NCBI RefSeq assembly: GCF_020080835.1
Contig: NC_058162.1
Span: 2,666,001 to 2,730,000, forward strand
Length of the DNA: 64,000 nt
Origin: Cotesia glomerata
Taxonomy: Eukaryota > Arthropoda > Insecta > Hymenoptera > Braconidae
Reading direction: 5' to 3'
The translations under genes and the position numbers were made by a program. Shown piece by piece: positions 24,403-36,000 of this stretch (the stretch's first letter is position 1; every line of letters begins with the position of its first letter). A model generated the notes under the pieces. That model did not search any database. It was given only the letters and a program-made list of their open reading frames with translations, and had not been told where the DNA came from.

Positions 24403-25690
24403 CTAGCGACCTTGCAGTCACTATGTGACTGCCGTGACTTGTGAACTATAAATAAATAAAATTTTGCTTTATTAAGAATGACTTTTGTTAATTTGCACTG
24501 AACTTTCTTAAATATTGACATTTTTAAAGATATAAACTCATCCCGATGTTACAATTATCGAGACCTTTCATTTGAGTACCCACATCAATTTTTCATATAT
24601 TCATATATATTACATAAATGTATATATGTATATATGAAAAATATATCAAAATGCATGTGGGTACTCAAATGAAAGCTCTTGATAAGTGTAACATCGGGAT
24701 GAGCTTAAATCTTTAAAAATATCAATAATTAAGAAATGACCGTGTATCTTGACAACTACTGACATTTTTAAAGATATAAGCTCACCCTGACATTACACTC
24801 ATCGAGACCTTTCATTTGAGTACCTACATCAATTTTTCATATATTTATATATATTACATATATGTATATACCAAAAATATATCAAAATATATGAAAAATT
24901 GATGTGGGTACTCAAATGAAAGGTCTTGATGAGTATAACATTGGGTTGAGCTTATATCTTTAAAAATGTCAATAGTTGACAAGAAACAATGTTATTTCTT
25001 AATTATGTTAAATTGCACTGTACTTTCTTAAATTTTGACATTTTCAAAGATATAAGCTCATCCCGATGTTACACTCATCAAGAGCTTTCATTTGAGTACC
25101 CACATGCATTTTGACATATTTTTCATATATATATATAAATATATAAAATATATGAAAAACTGATGTGGGTACTCAAATGAAAGGTCTCAATGAGTGTAAC
25201 ATCGGGATGAGCTCATATCTTTAAAAATGTCAATAGTTGACAAGAAACAATGTTATTTCTTAATTATGTTAAATTGCACTGTACTTTCTTAAATTTTGAC
25301 ATTTTCAAAGATATAAGCTCATCCCGATGTTACACTCATCAAGAGCTTTCATTTGAGTACCCACATGCCTTTTGATATATTTTTTATGTATACATATACC
25401 TAAATATACAAAATATATGAAAAATTGATGTGGGTACTCAAATGAAAGGTCTCAATGAGTGTAACATCAGGATGAGCTTATATCTTTAAAAATGTCAATA
25501 GTTCACCAGATACAAGGTAATTTCTCAATTATGTATCTAGAAATAGAGCATTTTCGAATGCAGCCTAAATACTTATCATCATAAATAGACTATCGTTTAG
25601 AATGATATGAAACTTTGTAAAGTCATAACTCCAGGTCAAGACTTTTCCAACGACACACATTTTCCATAAAAACCCATTTTATTATATAGA
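24403..25690 (-). mobile_element. Helitron-like element, copy 7, between ABCC and golgin-45
   Basis: CTAG at 24403-24406 with hairpin GCAGTCACTATGTGACTGC gives the 3' end (minus orientation). The TC end is probably at 25689-25690 (minus-strand ATCTATATAATAAAATGGG), an internally deleted 5' end. It has four palindromes (about 24520-24725, 24765-24975, 25040-25235, 25305-25500). It ends about 90 bp from the golgin-45 stop codon, so it may supply that gene's 3' UTR. Confidence 0.75.
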
Positions 25691-25778
25691 TTTTTCATAA
25701 CTTCAATTTTTTCCGAGTCTATTTTCCAATTACCGGCAATTAAATACCCCCAAATAAATGCAATTTCACCTAGCCTAA

Positions 25779-27936
25779 TCAAACCTGTTGAATTTCCCCA
25801 CTGCAATGAGGGCAACACGCCATATTGTTGTCACCCATAATAGAAGGGAGACAAATTTTCCCCGAAAGCGCAAAGGCAGCTCCCATAACAGCGCTGCAAG
25901 CGGCATCCTGCCTCCCGGACATCATCAAATTAGGATTCATCAGCAGCTGCTCAACATGTTTTTCCGCGACAGTTTTCATCTCAAGACCCGTCGTATCAAC
26001 TTGCTTGAATTTCCTAACTGGATCCATACTACTAAGCAACTTAACATTTAAAATCTCCGCAACCTGGCAGCACCCGTCAGCTAGATCAACAATATTACTA
26101 CTAGGGAGCTCGTGTCTCCTGTAAGTCAGCGTCCCAGCCGGGTCAAAGTTCTCCCTGATAACACTGAGCGTCCTGTAAGTTTTAGTCAAAGTATCACGAA
26201 CCTTAGTGTGCTCCTCCAGGATCCTCTTGATGCCTTCCTGAAGGTCAGTAGTCCTTTGACACAGCGCAGCTTTCCAGCGAGCTAATTCCTCAACCATGAG
26301 ACTGCTGGCCAGAAATTTGCTCCTCCAAACCTCGCATTGTCCTGCAAGCCACTCAGTTTGTTCCTGATGAGTGTTCAAGTGTCTCGCAGAGTTCAGCAGA
26401 GCTTGAGACAGCTGGAGCTTGTCTTCAGTCAAAATATGAACCTTGGTCTCAAGATCTTCCCCGACAGCTGCAACGAGTAAATTTTTTAACTCGCCATTTA
26501 CTTGCGCCTGGAACTTAAGTTGATTTTCCAGCTGGCTGTTTTCTTCCCTGAGCTTTTGTAGCTCCAATTCGTAAGCTTTCTTATCAACCTCCCACTGTTT
26601 AAGCTCCCGGTCATCCTTATTAAGAGTTTGTGCTAATCTCTGGTCGTTTTTCTGAATTTCTATCGACTTGTGCAGCGACATCTGAGCCACCATCTCATTT
26701 ATATCAAGATTATTCCGGGAACCGCGGATAAATTTACGTTCATTAGGAACAATTGGATTCACAGCTGCCTTGTAGGGCTCGTAAGGGACAAATTTAGGCT
26801 CCTTTGATTTTTTTAACGAGCTCAGTAATTTTTCTTTCTTTATCTGAGTCACGTTTTTCGGGATTAATTTTACTATGGTGCCTGTTGGAGTCACCGGTGG
26901 ACATGATGACTGCTGCTTGAGATTTGACGGGTGGTAAATTAATTTATCGCGTAAGTTTATTTTTTTTTTTACTTTTTCGGCAATGTCTGAAGGGACATTT
27001 GATACATTTTCCATTCCATCACCCTGCGTTCGGCCAGGGCAAGGTAGCGTTTGCGGAGCTGCAATAGTTGCTATATTTATTTTATTGAAAATTAATTAAG
27101 CAGATATTTGATGATTTTAATAATTGTTTGGACAAAAAAATTAAAAAAAAAAATTGAATTTTTTTAATTTCTACTTGTCACTTTTTTTAATATTTTTTTT
27201 TGCCATAATTTATTTATAAAAAAAAATTCTAAAAATTATTAAATATCTGGTAAATTTATTTTATCATCATAAACAAAAATTGACATTTAGAAATTTTAAT
27301 AAATTAAAAATTCAATTTTTTGAAAATAATTTTTTTTAAACACATTTTTTTGTTAAAGAAAATTAAAAATTTGTCAAGTGACAGCTAAATTCAATGTCAT
27401 TTAATTTAGCACATACTTAATAATTTTAAGAATTTTATAACAAATAAATTTATGGGAAAAAAAATTGAAATTTAGAAATTTTAATAAATTAAAATTTCAT
27501 TTTTTTGCAAATAATTTTTTTTAACACATTTGTTTTTTAAAGAAAATTAAAAAATCGTCAAGTGACAGCTAACTTTAATATCATAAATACTTATTTATAG
27601 TATGAAAATTAATTTAGCAGATATTTAATAATTAAAAAAATTTTTTTAACAAATAAATTATGTCAAAAAAAATTAGAAAAAAAGTTGACATTTAGAAAAT
27701 TAAAAGAAAGTAATTTTTTAGAAATAATTTTTCGGAGCAAATTGTTTATTAAAAAAAATAAAAAAAATTGTAAAGTGACTGCTAACTTTAATATCATTAT
27801 CATAAATACTTATTTATATTTTATAAACATATGACGTGGAGAATTTACCTGTTGATTGGCTGTTCTTACGTGAACTAGGGCTAGAAAATATTCCAATATT
27901 GTCAGCATTATACTTAAATTCCTTGTTTGTCGCCAT
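25779..27936 (-). CDS. Golgin-45 (BLZF1 family), Golgi coiled-coil protein
   Basis: There are two exons on the minus strand: 27936-27849 (ATG, 29 codons plus one base) and 27058-25779 (TGA), about 455 aa against roughly 400 in human. The middle (about residues 145-270) is a heptad-rich coiled coil (KAYELELQKLREENSQLENQ). The well-conserved C-terminal half includes WRSKFLASSLMVEELARWK and ends ACCPHCSGEIQQV. In the family the C-terminal Cys/His cluster plus terminal residues bind the PDZ domain of GRASP55, and the protein tethers Rab2 at medial Golgi cisternae; both end features are present here. An internal ATG at 27014 also opens the frame, but the upstream exon joins in phase (G|CT) and adds a polar N-terminus, so I prefer the longer model. 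The 790-bp intron (27059-27848) is AT-rich and full of AAGTGACAGCTAA-type short repeats. Confidence 0.9.
27059..27848. repeat. AT-rich intron with three related ~200-bp blocks
   Basis: The golgin-45 intron holds repeated blocks, each with GTCAAGTGACAGCTAA (near 27376 and 27557; a variant near 27770) and ATTAAATATCTGG/ATTTAGCAGATATTT motifs in opposite orientation. This resembles the inverted GTTAGCCGACAT units elsewhere but with a different terminal motif. No coding sequence was seen. Confidence 0.4.
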
Positions 27937-28068
27937 TATTATTTTACTAATTACGTATTGAAACTGATAACTAAATTATTTACATATATTATTAAATATT
28001 TATCACTATCAACATTGCTTATTTATTTATTTTGGTCGAAGAGTTTTGTTATTTACCTCCTGACTCTA

Positions 28069-28100
28069 CGCCATTTTGAAATAAACTGCGCGCATGCGCA
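28069..28100 (-). promoter_or_regulatory. Golgin-45 promoter: YY1-like and NRF-1-like sites
   Basis: On the strand of golgin-45, about 130-165 bp upstream of its ATG, lie AAAATGGCG (YY1-type, 28069-28077) and CGCGCATGCGCA (28089-28100). The latter matches the palindromic NRF-1/EWG consensus YGCGCAYGCGCR exactly. The GC-rich CGCGCGC stretch beside it stands out from the AT-rich surroundings. Such sites are typical of TATA-less housekeeping promoters. Confidence 0.55.
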
Positions 28101-28321
28101 AAAGTCATAAACAAGGCGCGCGCTTTAAATTTTATTTACTACTTGATTCAAACTTAACAAGATAACTTGTTTCGGTAAAAATAATTAATTAGGAATAATT
28201 AAAAATATTTAATTATTTTTTTAAATAAAAATAAAACAGTGAAAATTTTTACAGGTCAAAAATCAGCTGTTATAATAATTTTCTAACGAAGAAACTAAGA
28301 AATCTAACTATTACATTGCTC

Positions 28322-28324
<3 letters not shown>

Positions 28325-28395
<71 letters not shown>
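28325..28395. repeat. (TA)n microsatellite
   Basis: About 70 bp of uninterrupted AT dinucleotides lie immediately beside the left end of the palindromic element at 28410. Confidence 0.9.
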
Positions 28396-28399
<4 letters not shown>

Positions 28400-28409
28400 T
28401 ATATAGAAC

Positions 28410-28914
28410 GATTATATCGTATATATATATTAGGGTGGCGCAAAAAAATCGACTATTTTTTTTTTGATTCTCGAGTGAAAAAATGTCAGTTTTTGATGTT
28501 TTAAGAGCCCTCTCCAAAGAACAGCTGAAAAAAAAATTTTTAAGAGGTCGCTCCAAATTTTTTTAATTTAATTTTGATCGCTCATAATTTCTTTTTTATT
28601 TATTAGTGACTATTTAATTGGATTAGCGTTTTTTAACTCTAAACTGTTAAAAAAAATTGTGAGCGACCTTTCAAAATTTAAATTTTGAACTGAAACTTTC
28701 AGGAAAACCTTTTTTTTTTAATTAAAAAAAAAAATTCGATTTTTGACGATTTTTGTCGAATTGAAATTTAGAGCGACCTCTTAAAAATTTTTTTTTGAGC
28801 TGTTTGGAGAGGGCTCTTAAAACATCAAAAACTGACATTTTTTCACTCGAGACTCAAAAAAGAAAATAGTCGATTTTTTTGCGCCACCCTAATATATATA
28901 CGATATAATCGGCC
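28410..28914. mobile_element. ~500-bp foldback element with TIR GGGTGGCGCAAAAAAATCGA
   Basis: TAGGGTGGCGCAAAAAAATC (28431) is mirrored by its reverse complement ending CGCCACCCTA (28891). The symmetry continues outwards through CGATTATATCGTATATATA on both sides and inwards through CTCGAGTGAAAAAATGTCAG and GAGCCCTCTCC. It is therefore a long palindromic MITE, either TA-flanked at GGGTGG or with longer TIRs starting CGATTATATCG. It has no coding sequence. Confidence 0.7.
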
Positions 28915-29479
28915 TTGTCTCTTCTCTAACTCCCGCAATTCTGTACGGATCTCAGTAAAACGTAACATACTCGTTCTAAGTATAATTTCTGAATATTAGT
29001 TTAGAAATGTGAGCAATTTAAAAATTCTCAAAAATCGCAAAAATTTCTATTTTTACCGTATTTTCATGCATTTACAATCAAATGCGATATAATATTAAAT
29101 TTCTGCAAATTGAATCTGAAAGTCTATTTAATAATCTTTAATTTTCATACTTATTTTTTTTTCTACATTAAATAGTTTAGAAATGACAGCAATTCAAAAA
29201 TTTTTGAAAATCGCAAAAATTTTTACTTTTATCGTATTTCCGTGCAATAACAATTAAATGCTGATATCTTATCGAATTTCTGCTAATTGCATCTGAAAAC
29301 TTATTAAATAAACTTCAATTTGAATGCCTGACTATCAGTTTAGGCCAAAAATTACCTACTTTCTCAGAAAAATTTAATGAAATTTTACTTTTGCATTCGT
29401 TTTGACGTTGTTTTATTGTAACAGAAGTTGTTAATTGAGAAATCTCCTTCCCTTTCGGCTACCAAATGGTCTTTTTTGA

Positions 29480-29880
29480 TTGTGTTTGTTGTTAGTGTAA
29501 ATTTTTAGGGCTATAAGTTTTAATATTGAAACAAGAAGACATAACAAAAAAGACATAAGATACATCTAAGCGAGTTATGGTCTGAGAAGAAAGCGGAATT
29601 AGCTTGATTAAAGATTGAAAGTGGGGCGCAATGATGCGCGGTGCGGCCACTCCGGAGCGCTCCCCTTTCACGAGGCTCTCAGAACAGCCAAGGAGTGATA
29701 TGCCGCGGTACACGCGATTCACCTACACCCATGCAATCGAATCACGTAATTCGACGAGATAGATACTTTTATCTCAAGCTGCGCTCCTGTTTCAGGGGGT
29801 CCCCAAGAACTGGCCTGCCCCACGATCTTGTCTACGTCGTTGCACCCACCTCATCTTATTCTACTGTCAGAGGTACTAAA
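29480..29880. other. Unexplained GC-richer island between golgin-45 and Mp20
   Basis: This ~400-bp island of balanced composition sits in AT-rich DNA. It contains ATGATGCGCGGTGCGGCCAC at about 29631, a block repeated in inverted orientation at 33138-33168. No protein domain or RNA family is recognised. It may be an old regulatory or untranslated sequence, or an unrecognised repeat. Confidence 0.35.
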
Positions 29881-30001
29881 TAATTAATAAAATATCTCGA
29901 ATAATTTTTTTTACATATTTTTATTAATTACATCCACTTTTTAAATTAACTGTTAGTAAAAAAACACGCGAGGTATATATTTGCGAATATTTTAGGGCTA
30001 T

Positions 30002-33000
30002 TTATTTTCCGAGAAGGATTTTACGGCTGGCACCGAAATTCTGGCCTGATTGAGTGGCTCCTTTGTTGGAGCCAGCTTGAAGGCCAATTACAGCTTCTCC
30101 TGCTCGGAGTTGATCTTCTGTGAAGTATCTTTTGTTTTCTTCTGATGGTTTTGGTCCTAACCAAGGTCCGCGCCATTCTGGGTGTTTGTAAGTCTTAAAA
30201 AACAATTTATGATTTTAAATTAGGAGACATTAACAATTTTAAATTTTTTGACTCAATTAAAATTATATTTTTTAAAAATTACACTTGGAATTTTTTAAAT
30301 TTTCTACATGTCAATTTTTTAAAAATAATTTAATTTTCATAAAAAATTGATAATTATTTTTCAATAAAATATTTTTTAATTATAAGATGAAAATTATACT
30401 AATTAATTAACATTAACTAGCAACCTTGCAATCAATATGTGACTGCTGTGACTTGTGAACTACAAATAAACAAAATTTTGGTTTGTTAAATAATGAATTT
30501 TGTTAAATTGCACTGTACTTTCTTAACTATTGCCGATTTTAAAGATATACGCTCATCCCGATGTTACACTCATCAAGAGCTTTCGTTTGAGTACCCACAT
30601 GCATTTTGATATATTTTTCATATATTCATATATGAAAAATATATAGTCATATATATAAATATATAAAATATATGAAAAATTTATGTGGGTACTCAAATGA
30701 AAGGTCTCGATGAAAGTAACATCGGGATGAGCTTATATCTTTAAAAATCTCAATATTTCACAAGACACAAGGTCGTTTATTAATTATCTTAAATTACACT
30801 GTACTTTTTTAACTATTGACATATTTAAATATATAAGCTCATCCTGATGTTATTCTCATAAAGAGCTTTCATTTGAGTACCCACATACATTTTAATATAT
30901 TTTTCATATATACAAATATATAATATATTTAAATATATGAAAAATTGATGTGGGTACTCAAATAAAAGGTCTCGATGAGTGTAACATTGGGATGAGCTTA
31001 TATCTTTAAAAATTTCAATATTTTACAAGACACAAGTTCGTATCTTAATTATCTTAAATTGCACTATACTTTCTTAACTATTGACATTTTTAAAAATATA
31101 AGCTCATCCCAATGTTACACTCATCAAGAGCTTTCATTTGAGTACCCACATGCATTTTCATATATTTTTCATATATACATATGTATAATATATATAAATA
31201 TATGGAAAATTGATGTAGGTACTTAAATAAAAGGTCTTGATGAGTATAACATCAGGGTGAGCTTATATCTTTAAAAATATTAACAGTTCACAAAATACAA
31301 GGTCGTTTCTTAATTATGTTAAATTGCACTGTACTTTCTTAATTATTGATATTTTTGAAGATATAAGCTCATCCCAATGTTACACTCATCAAGAGCTTTC
31401 ATTTGAGTACCCACATGCATTTTCATATATTTTTCATATATACATATGTATAATATATATAAATATATGAAAAATTGATGTAGGTACTCAAATGAAAGGT
31501 CTCAATGAGTATAACATCGGGATGAGTTTATATCGTTAAAAATGTCAATAGTTCACAAGATACAAGGTAATTTCTTAATTTTATTTCAGATCAATTACTT
31601 AATTAAGAATTTTTTCTTAATTATTTTTTATCGAACTTATTCTTAATAATTAAAAAAGAGTTTCTGTCTCCAAACTCCATTTTGGATATTTTTATTAATA
31701 ACCATTGTTTATAATTATTTACAAAGTTACAGTAAAATATTTTCAATGAAATTTTTTTCATAAATAAATCTAAAGTAAGTACTAACAATAACTAATCAAA
31801 TGACAACTTACAGTGCGTCCAATAGCGAAGATAGTATTGGTAACAAGTGCGATATTTTTTCGCTCCATCAAATCAACAGCTTGGAACAAATCGACATCCG
31901 GAACTCCATATTTAATGCAGGCTTTTTGAAACCTGTTGACAATAACAAAAATAGTTACTTAATATTATCTATAATTAATTTTGCCAGTAAAAAAATATTT
32001 CATAAAACATAAAATGATAAATAACAAAAATTCTTAAATATTTTTTTATAAATAAAATAAAATTAATACATAATTCAAACATTAAATTAAATAAATTTCT
32101 CAACAGTTACTAAATAATCCAAGAAACTATATTTATTAACAGTTAAAAATCTTCTGTATCATTTTACTATACTGAAAAAAAAAATAATAAGAAAAGCGAT
32201 AAGAGCGTCGGAAAAAAGTGTGAGAAGAAAAGCCAAAGGGAGTAAGCTCTTTGTAGAACCTGCTTGCCTGAGCCAATTCTTAGGTTAGTGACGCGCTTCT
32301 ATTGTCTCACATTAATTGGAAGACACTAATTAATGCATTGGGACTTGAGACTAGGTACTAGTATGTATTAGGTATAGAATATTACCCGTCAACATACACG
32401 AGAAAGGAAATATAATATAATATAATATAATAGTTAGGTCAGTGAGAAGAGATTTCTGTCACAGAAATGACGTGTCGCGTATCCCAATGTAACAGGGATT
32501 TATAAAGAAGAAAGAGATAAGAGGGGATGTGAGAAAGTGGTTGCTTTCGAAGTAAACCCGGGGCTTTTAGTTTGAATTTCTGGGATTCCTCGAATTGTTG
32601 GAGGTTCCTCGGGTAGCTGGCATCCTGGTTGTCAGCGCGTCTACCGCATATGAGCACTCGCTTAAGGAGTATCGTAGTGTGACTTGATGAGCATTGCTGC
32701 AATTAAATTGTACATACGTGAGTCTTGAGTATTTCTTCCCTCTTTATTTGTCCAGATAAGAGTTGAGCAATTTATAAAATATAAGACTGATAAAAGAAGA
32801 AATATAGAATATAATAAAGAAGATTATATAAAATTATCTACGGTGTTTATTTATTATTATCTTTATTCTAGCATTACATGGATGATGATGATAGAATTGG
32901 GCGATCAGTAAATGAGGAAAGACGGTACTTAGAAAGCCCCGTGGGAGCAGAGGAACATAAACGTAAAGCGGATGTTATTTTCTCAGACGGTTTTAGTTTG

Positions 33001-36000
33001 TTTTTTTCTTCTTTCACACTCTATAGTACGGAGTACTGGGGAGTTTTTTACTTTTTAGATCCCGTTTGTTGTCCGATTGGTGTCCAGCTAAGACACGGGA
33101 CCTACTTGTTCTTCTGTTATGATACTCGTGTCAAAAGGGAGCCATGCGGAGTGGCCGCGTTGCGCATCCTCGGCCCCTCTCTTTGTCTTCTTTATCTTCT
33201 ATAAGAAATTATACTCCTTTTTTTGGTAGATTTATTCGATGATATTTATTGTGTAAAAAGTTGTTTAAGAAGGAATTTATTTTGATAAATTAGAAGTTAT
33301 GGTCATAAAAAATGTAGGAAGAAATTTGTTTAAGCTGAAGAATATTTAGAAGAAAGAAAAAGATTTTATTTCTTTGTGAATTTTTTATAAATTTTTTTAA
33401 GCTAAGAAAATTTTGTAGTTAGAAATTTATTTTATATGTGACTTATTTGAATAAAGAAGATTAGCAACCTTGCAGTCACTACGTGACTGCTGTGACTTGT
33501 GAAATAAAAATAAACTAAAAATTTGAATAGCGTGCTATGCCCGCGCCTAAATTTTAACCAATAATGAATCGTGGCCCGTTTTTTGCGAGTTTCGATTTTT
33601 GACTAACTTCAAGATTATTCATGTATTTTAATTTAGAGGATACAATTTTGTTTTATTAAATAATAATTTTTGTTAAATTGCACTGTATTTCCTTAACTAT
33701 TGACATTTTTAAAAATATAAGCTCATCCTGATGTTATACTCATCAAGAGCTTTCATTTGAGTACCCACATGCATTTCTGATATATTTTTCATATATTCAT
33801 CTATATAATATATAAATATATGAAAAATTGATGTGGGTACTCAAATTAAAGGTCTTGACGAGTGTAACATTGGGATGAGCTTATATCTTTAAAAATCACA
33901 ATAGTTCACAAGATACAAGGTCATTTCTTAATTAAATTAAATTGCACTGTACTTTCTTAAATATTGACATTTTTAAAGATATAAGCTCATCCCGATGTTA
34001 CACTCATCAAGGGTTTTCATTTGAGTACCCACATGCATTTTGATATATTTTTCATATATATAATATATATATATATATGAAAAATTGATGTGGGTACTCA
34101 AAGTAAAATTCAAAAAACCCCAAAAAGGCAAAAAATTGCGAAAAACTGCAGTCATCGTTCTCTTCATTCTACTTATACTTCATTTTTTATAGATTTTAAA
34201 ATTTTGTGAATATTTCAATTCTAAGATCATATTTCATCCATTAAAATGCACCTGAGTCATTAACAATCGTGATTAATAATATTTTTTTTTTAATTTATAA
34301 CTGCAATTTTCTTGATTTTTTTTATTTATTGAAATTTTTTTTTAATTTTAAAACGTCAATAGGGCAAGAAAACTTCAGATTCAAATTCAGTGGAACAAAG
34401 TACATAAAAATCATACTCAATCTGAATCCAAAAAATTTTTTTCATCTCGATAATTTCGATTTTTCATGATTTCTTGCTTTTTTTTTCGGTTTTTTGCAAT
34501 TTTTTCAAATTTTGACGGATCAAGGGGCTACTTAACGTTTAGATTTAGTGAATTGACGTACATGAAAATCATACTTGATCTGGGTTCACAAAAATTTATT
34601 CATCGCTGTGACTGCAGTTTTTCGCAATTTTTTGCTTTTTTTTGGGTTTTTTTTTTTTGCATTTTACTCATAATTTTGAGGGTGTACGGGCAAAACTAAC
34701 TTCAGATTCGAATTTAGCGCGTCAATATACATAAAGATAGGTCTGGTTAAAAGTACAGACCACTTTTTTTTTGTGGGTCAGTGTAATGAATACTACTTTA
34801 ATATATTTTCTATTTATTTTTTTAATTTAAGAATTAAATTTTATTATGTTTTATAGATTTTATAATCTTGCTATTTTAAATAGAATGGTTACTCCTCTTT
34901 TACACTGGTGTTACTCCATTTTACACTGATTTAACACCGGAAAAGTTACGCCGGTGTTATTTTATTTTAACACCGCGCGGTGTTAAAATAAGTCCAATTT
35001 TAACACCGCTCTTTTTACAGTGTAATTTTTAAATTAATTACACTAAATTTATTGTAAAAAAAAATTAATTAATCTTAAAAAAGTATTTTTAATAATAAAA
35101 TTGACTTTTTTTTGCTTATAAAAATTATTTTTCTCAATTTTTATAATAAATAAAAATTATTAATTAATCCAAAGTATTTTTTTTTTCATTTTTAAACGAA
35201 ACAAAAGTTTCATAATTTTCGATGAAAATTAATTTTATAAATTTAATAAATTTATGATTATATATTAAGAGAATTTTCCAGTCTAATTAAAACTCGAATA
35301 TTATTCATTTAAATTATGATAATAAGCTAATAATTTTTATTTAATTCTTCTTTTCATAAAAATTTTCCTTTTATCGAAAAAGTTAATTAAATAAATTATG
35401 TAAATAAACTTATCAAAAAGTATACATTAATTTATGACCATTGAGCGTATTTCTTAATATAAAATTTCAATAAAAAGCTTATAAAAATACGCGATTTATT
35501 CTTTTAAAATGAAGCTAAAGTTAAAACAGTGTTTTAATTTGTCACACTAATGAAGAAGTACTACCAAAAAATTTTTACTGATTAATTATAACACATAAAA
35601 TAATTTACATTAGTGAACATGTGCTAATTTATCAATCGTGTGATATTGCTAAATTTATAGATTATCATAGACAAATATTAATTAAATATTCCCGTTGGTT
35701 AATAGACTATATAAGCTATTTTATTAGTTAGAAAGAATTAAAAGTCTTCGATAACTAAGCATTGCAGCTTTACACATTAAAAATGAATATTTTAATAAAA
35801 ATATTCATTGCTTCGGTGATTGTTTCTGTGTGTCAAAGTTGTGCAGTTTTATATTCAAATAGAATTGAAAAACGACATACTAAAGTTCGATTGTCTTCTT
35901 CGACTGTGGTGATAAATAGAAATTCTTTTGCGTTAAGAACTTTGGATGAAAAATGTAAGCTTGGTCTTTATAATAATAATAACAATAATAATAATAATCA

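Noticed and set aside
32878..33204. 108-codon ORF in the Mp20 intron
   Set aside because: No domain, no splice context, and it ends in a block shared with 29631 in opposite orientation; kept only as part of the GC-rich island.
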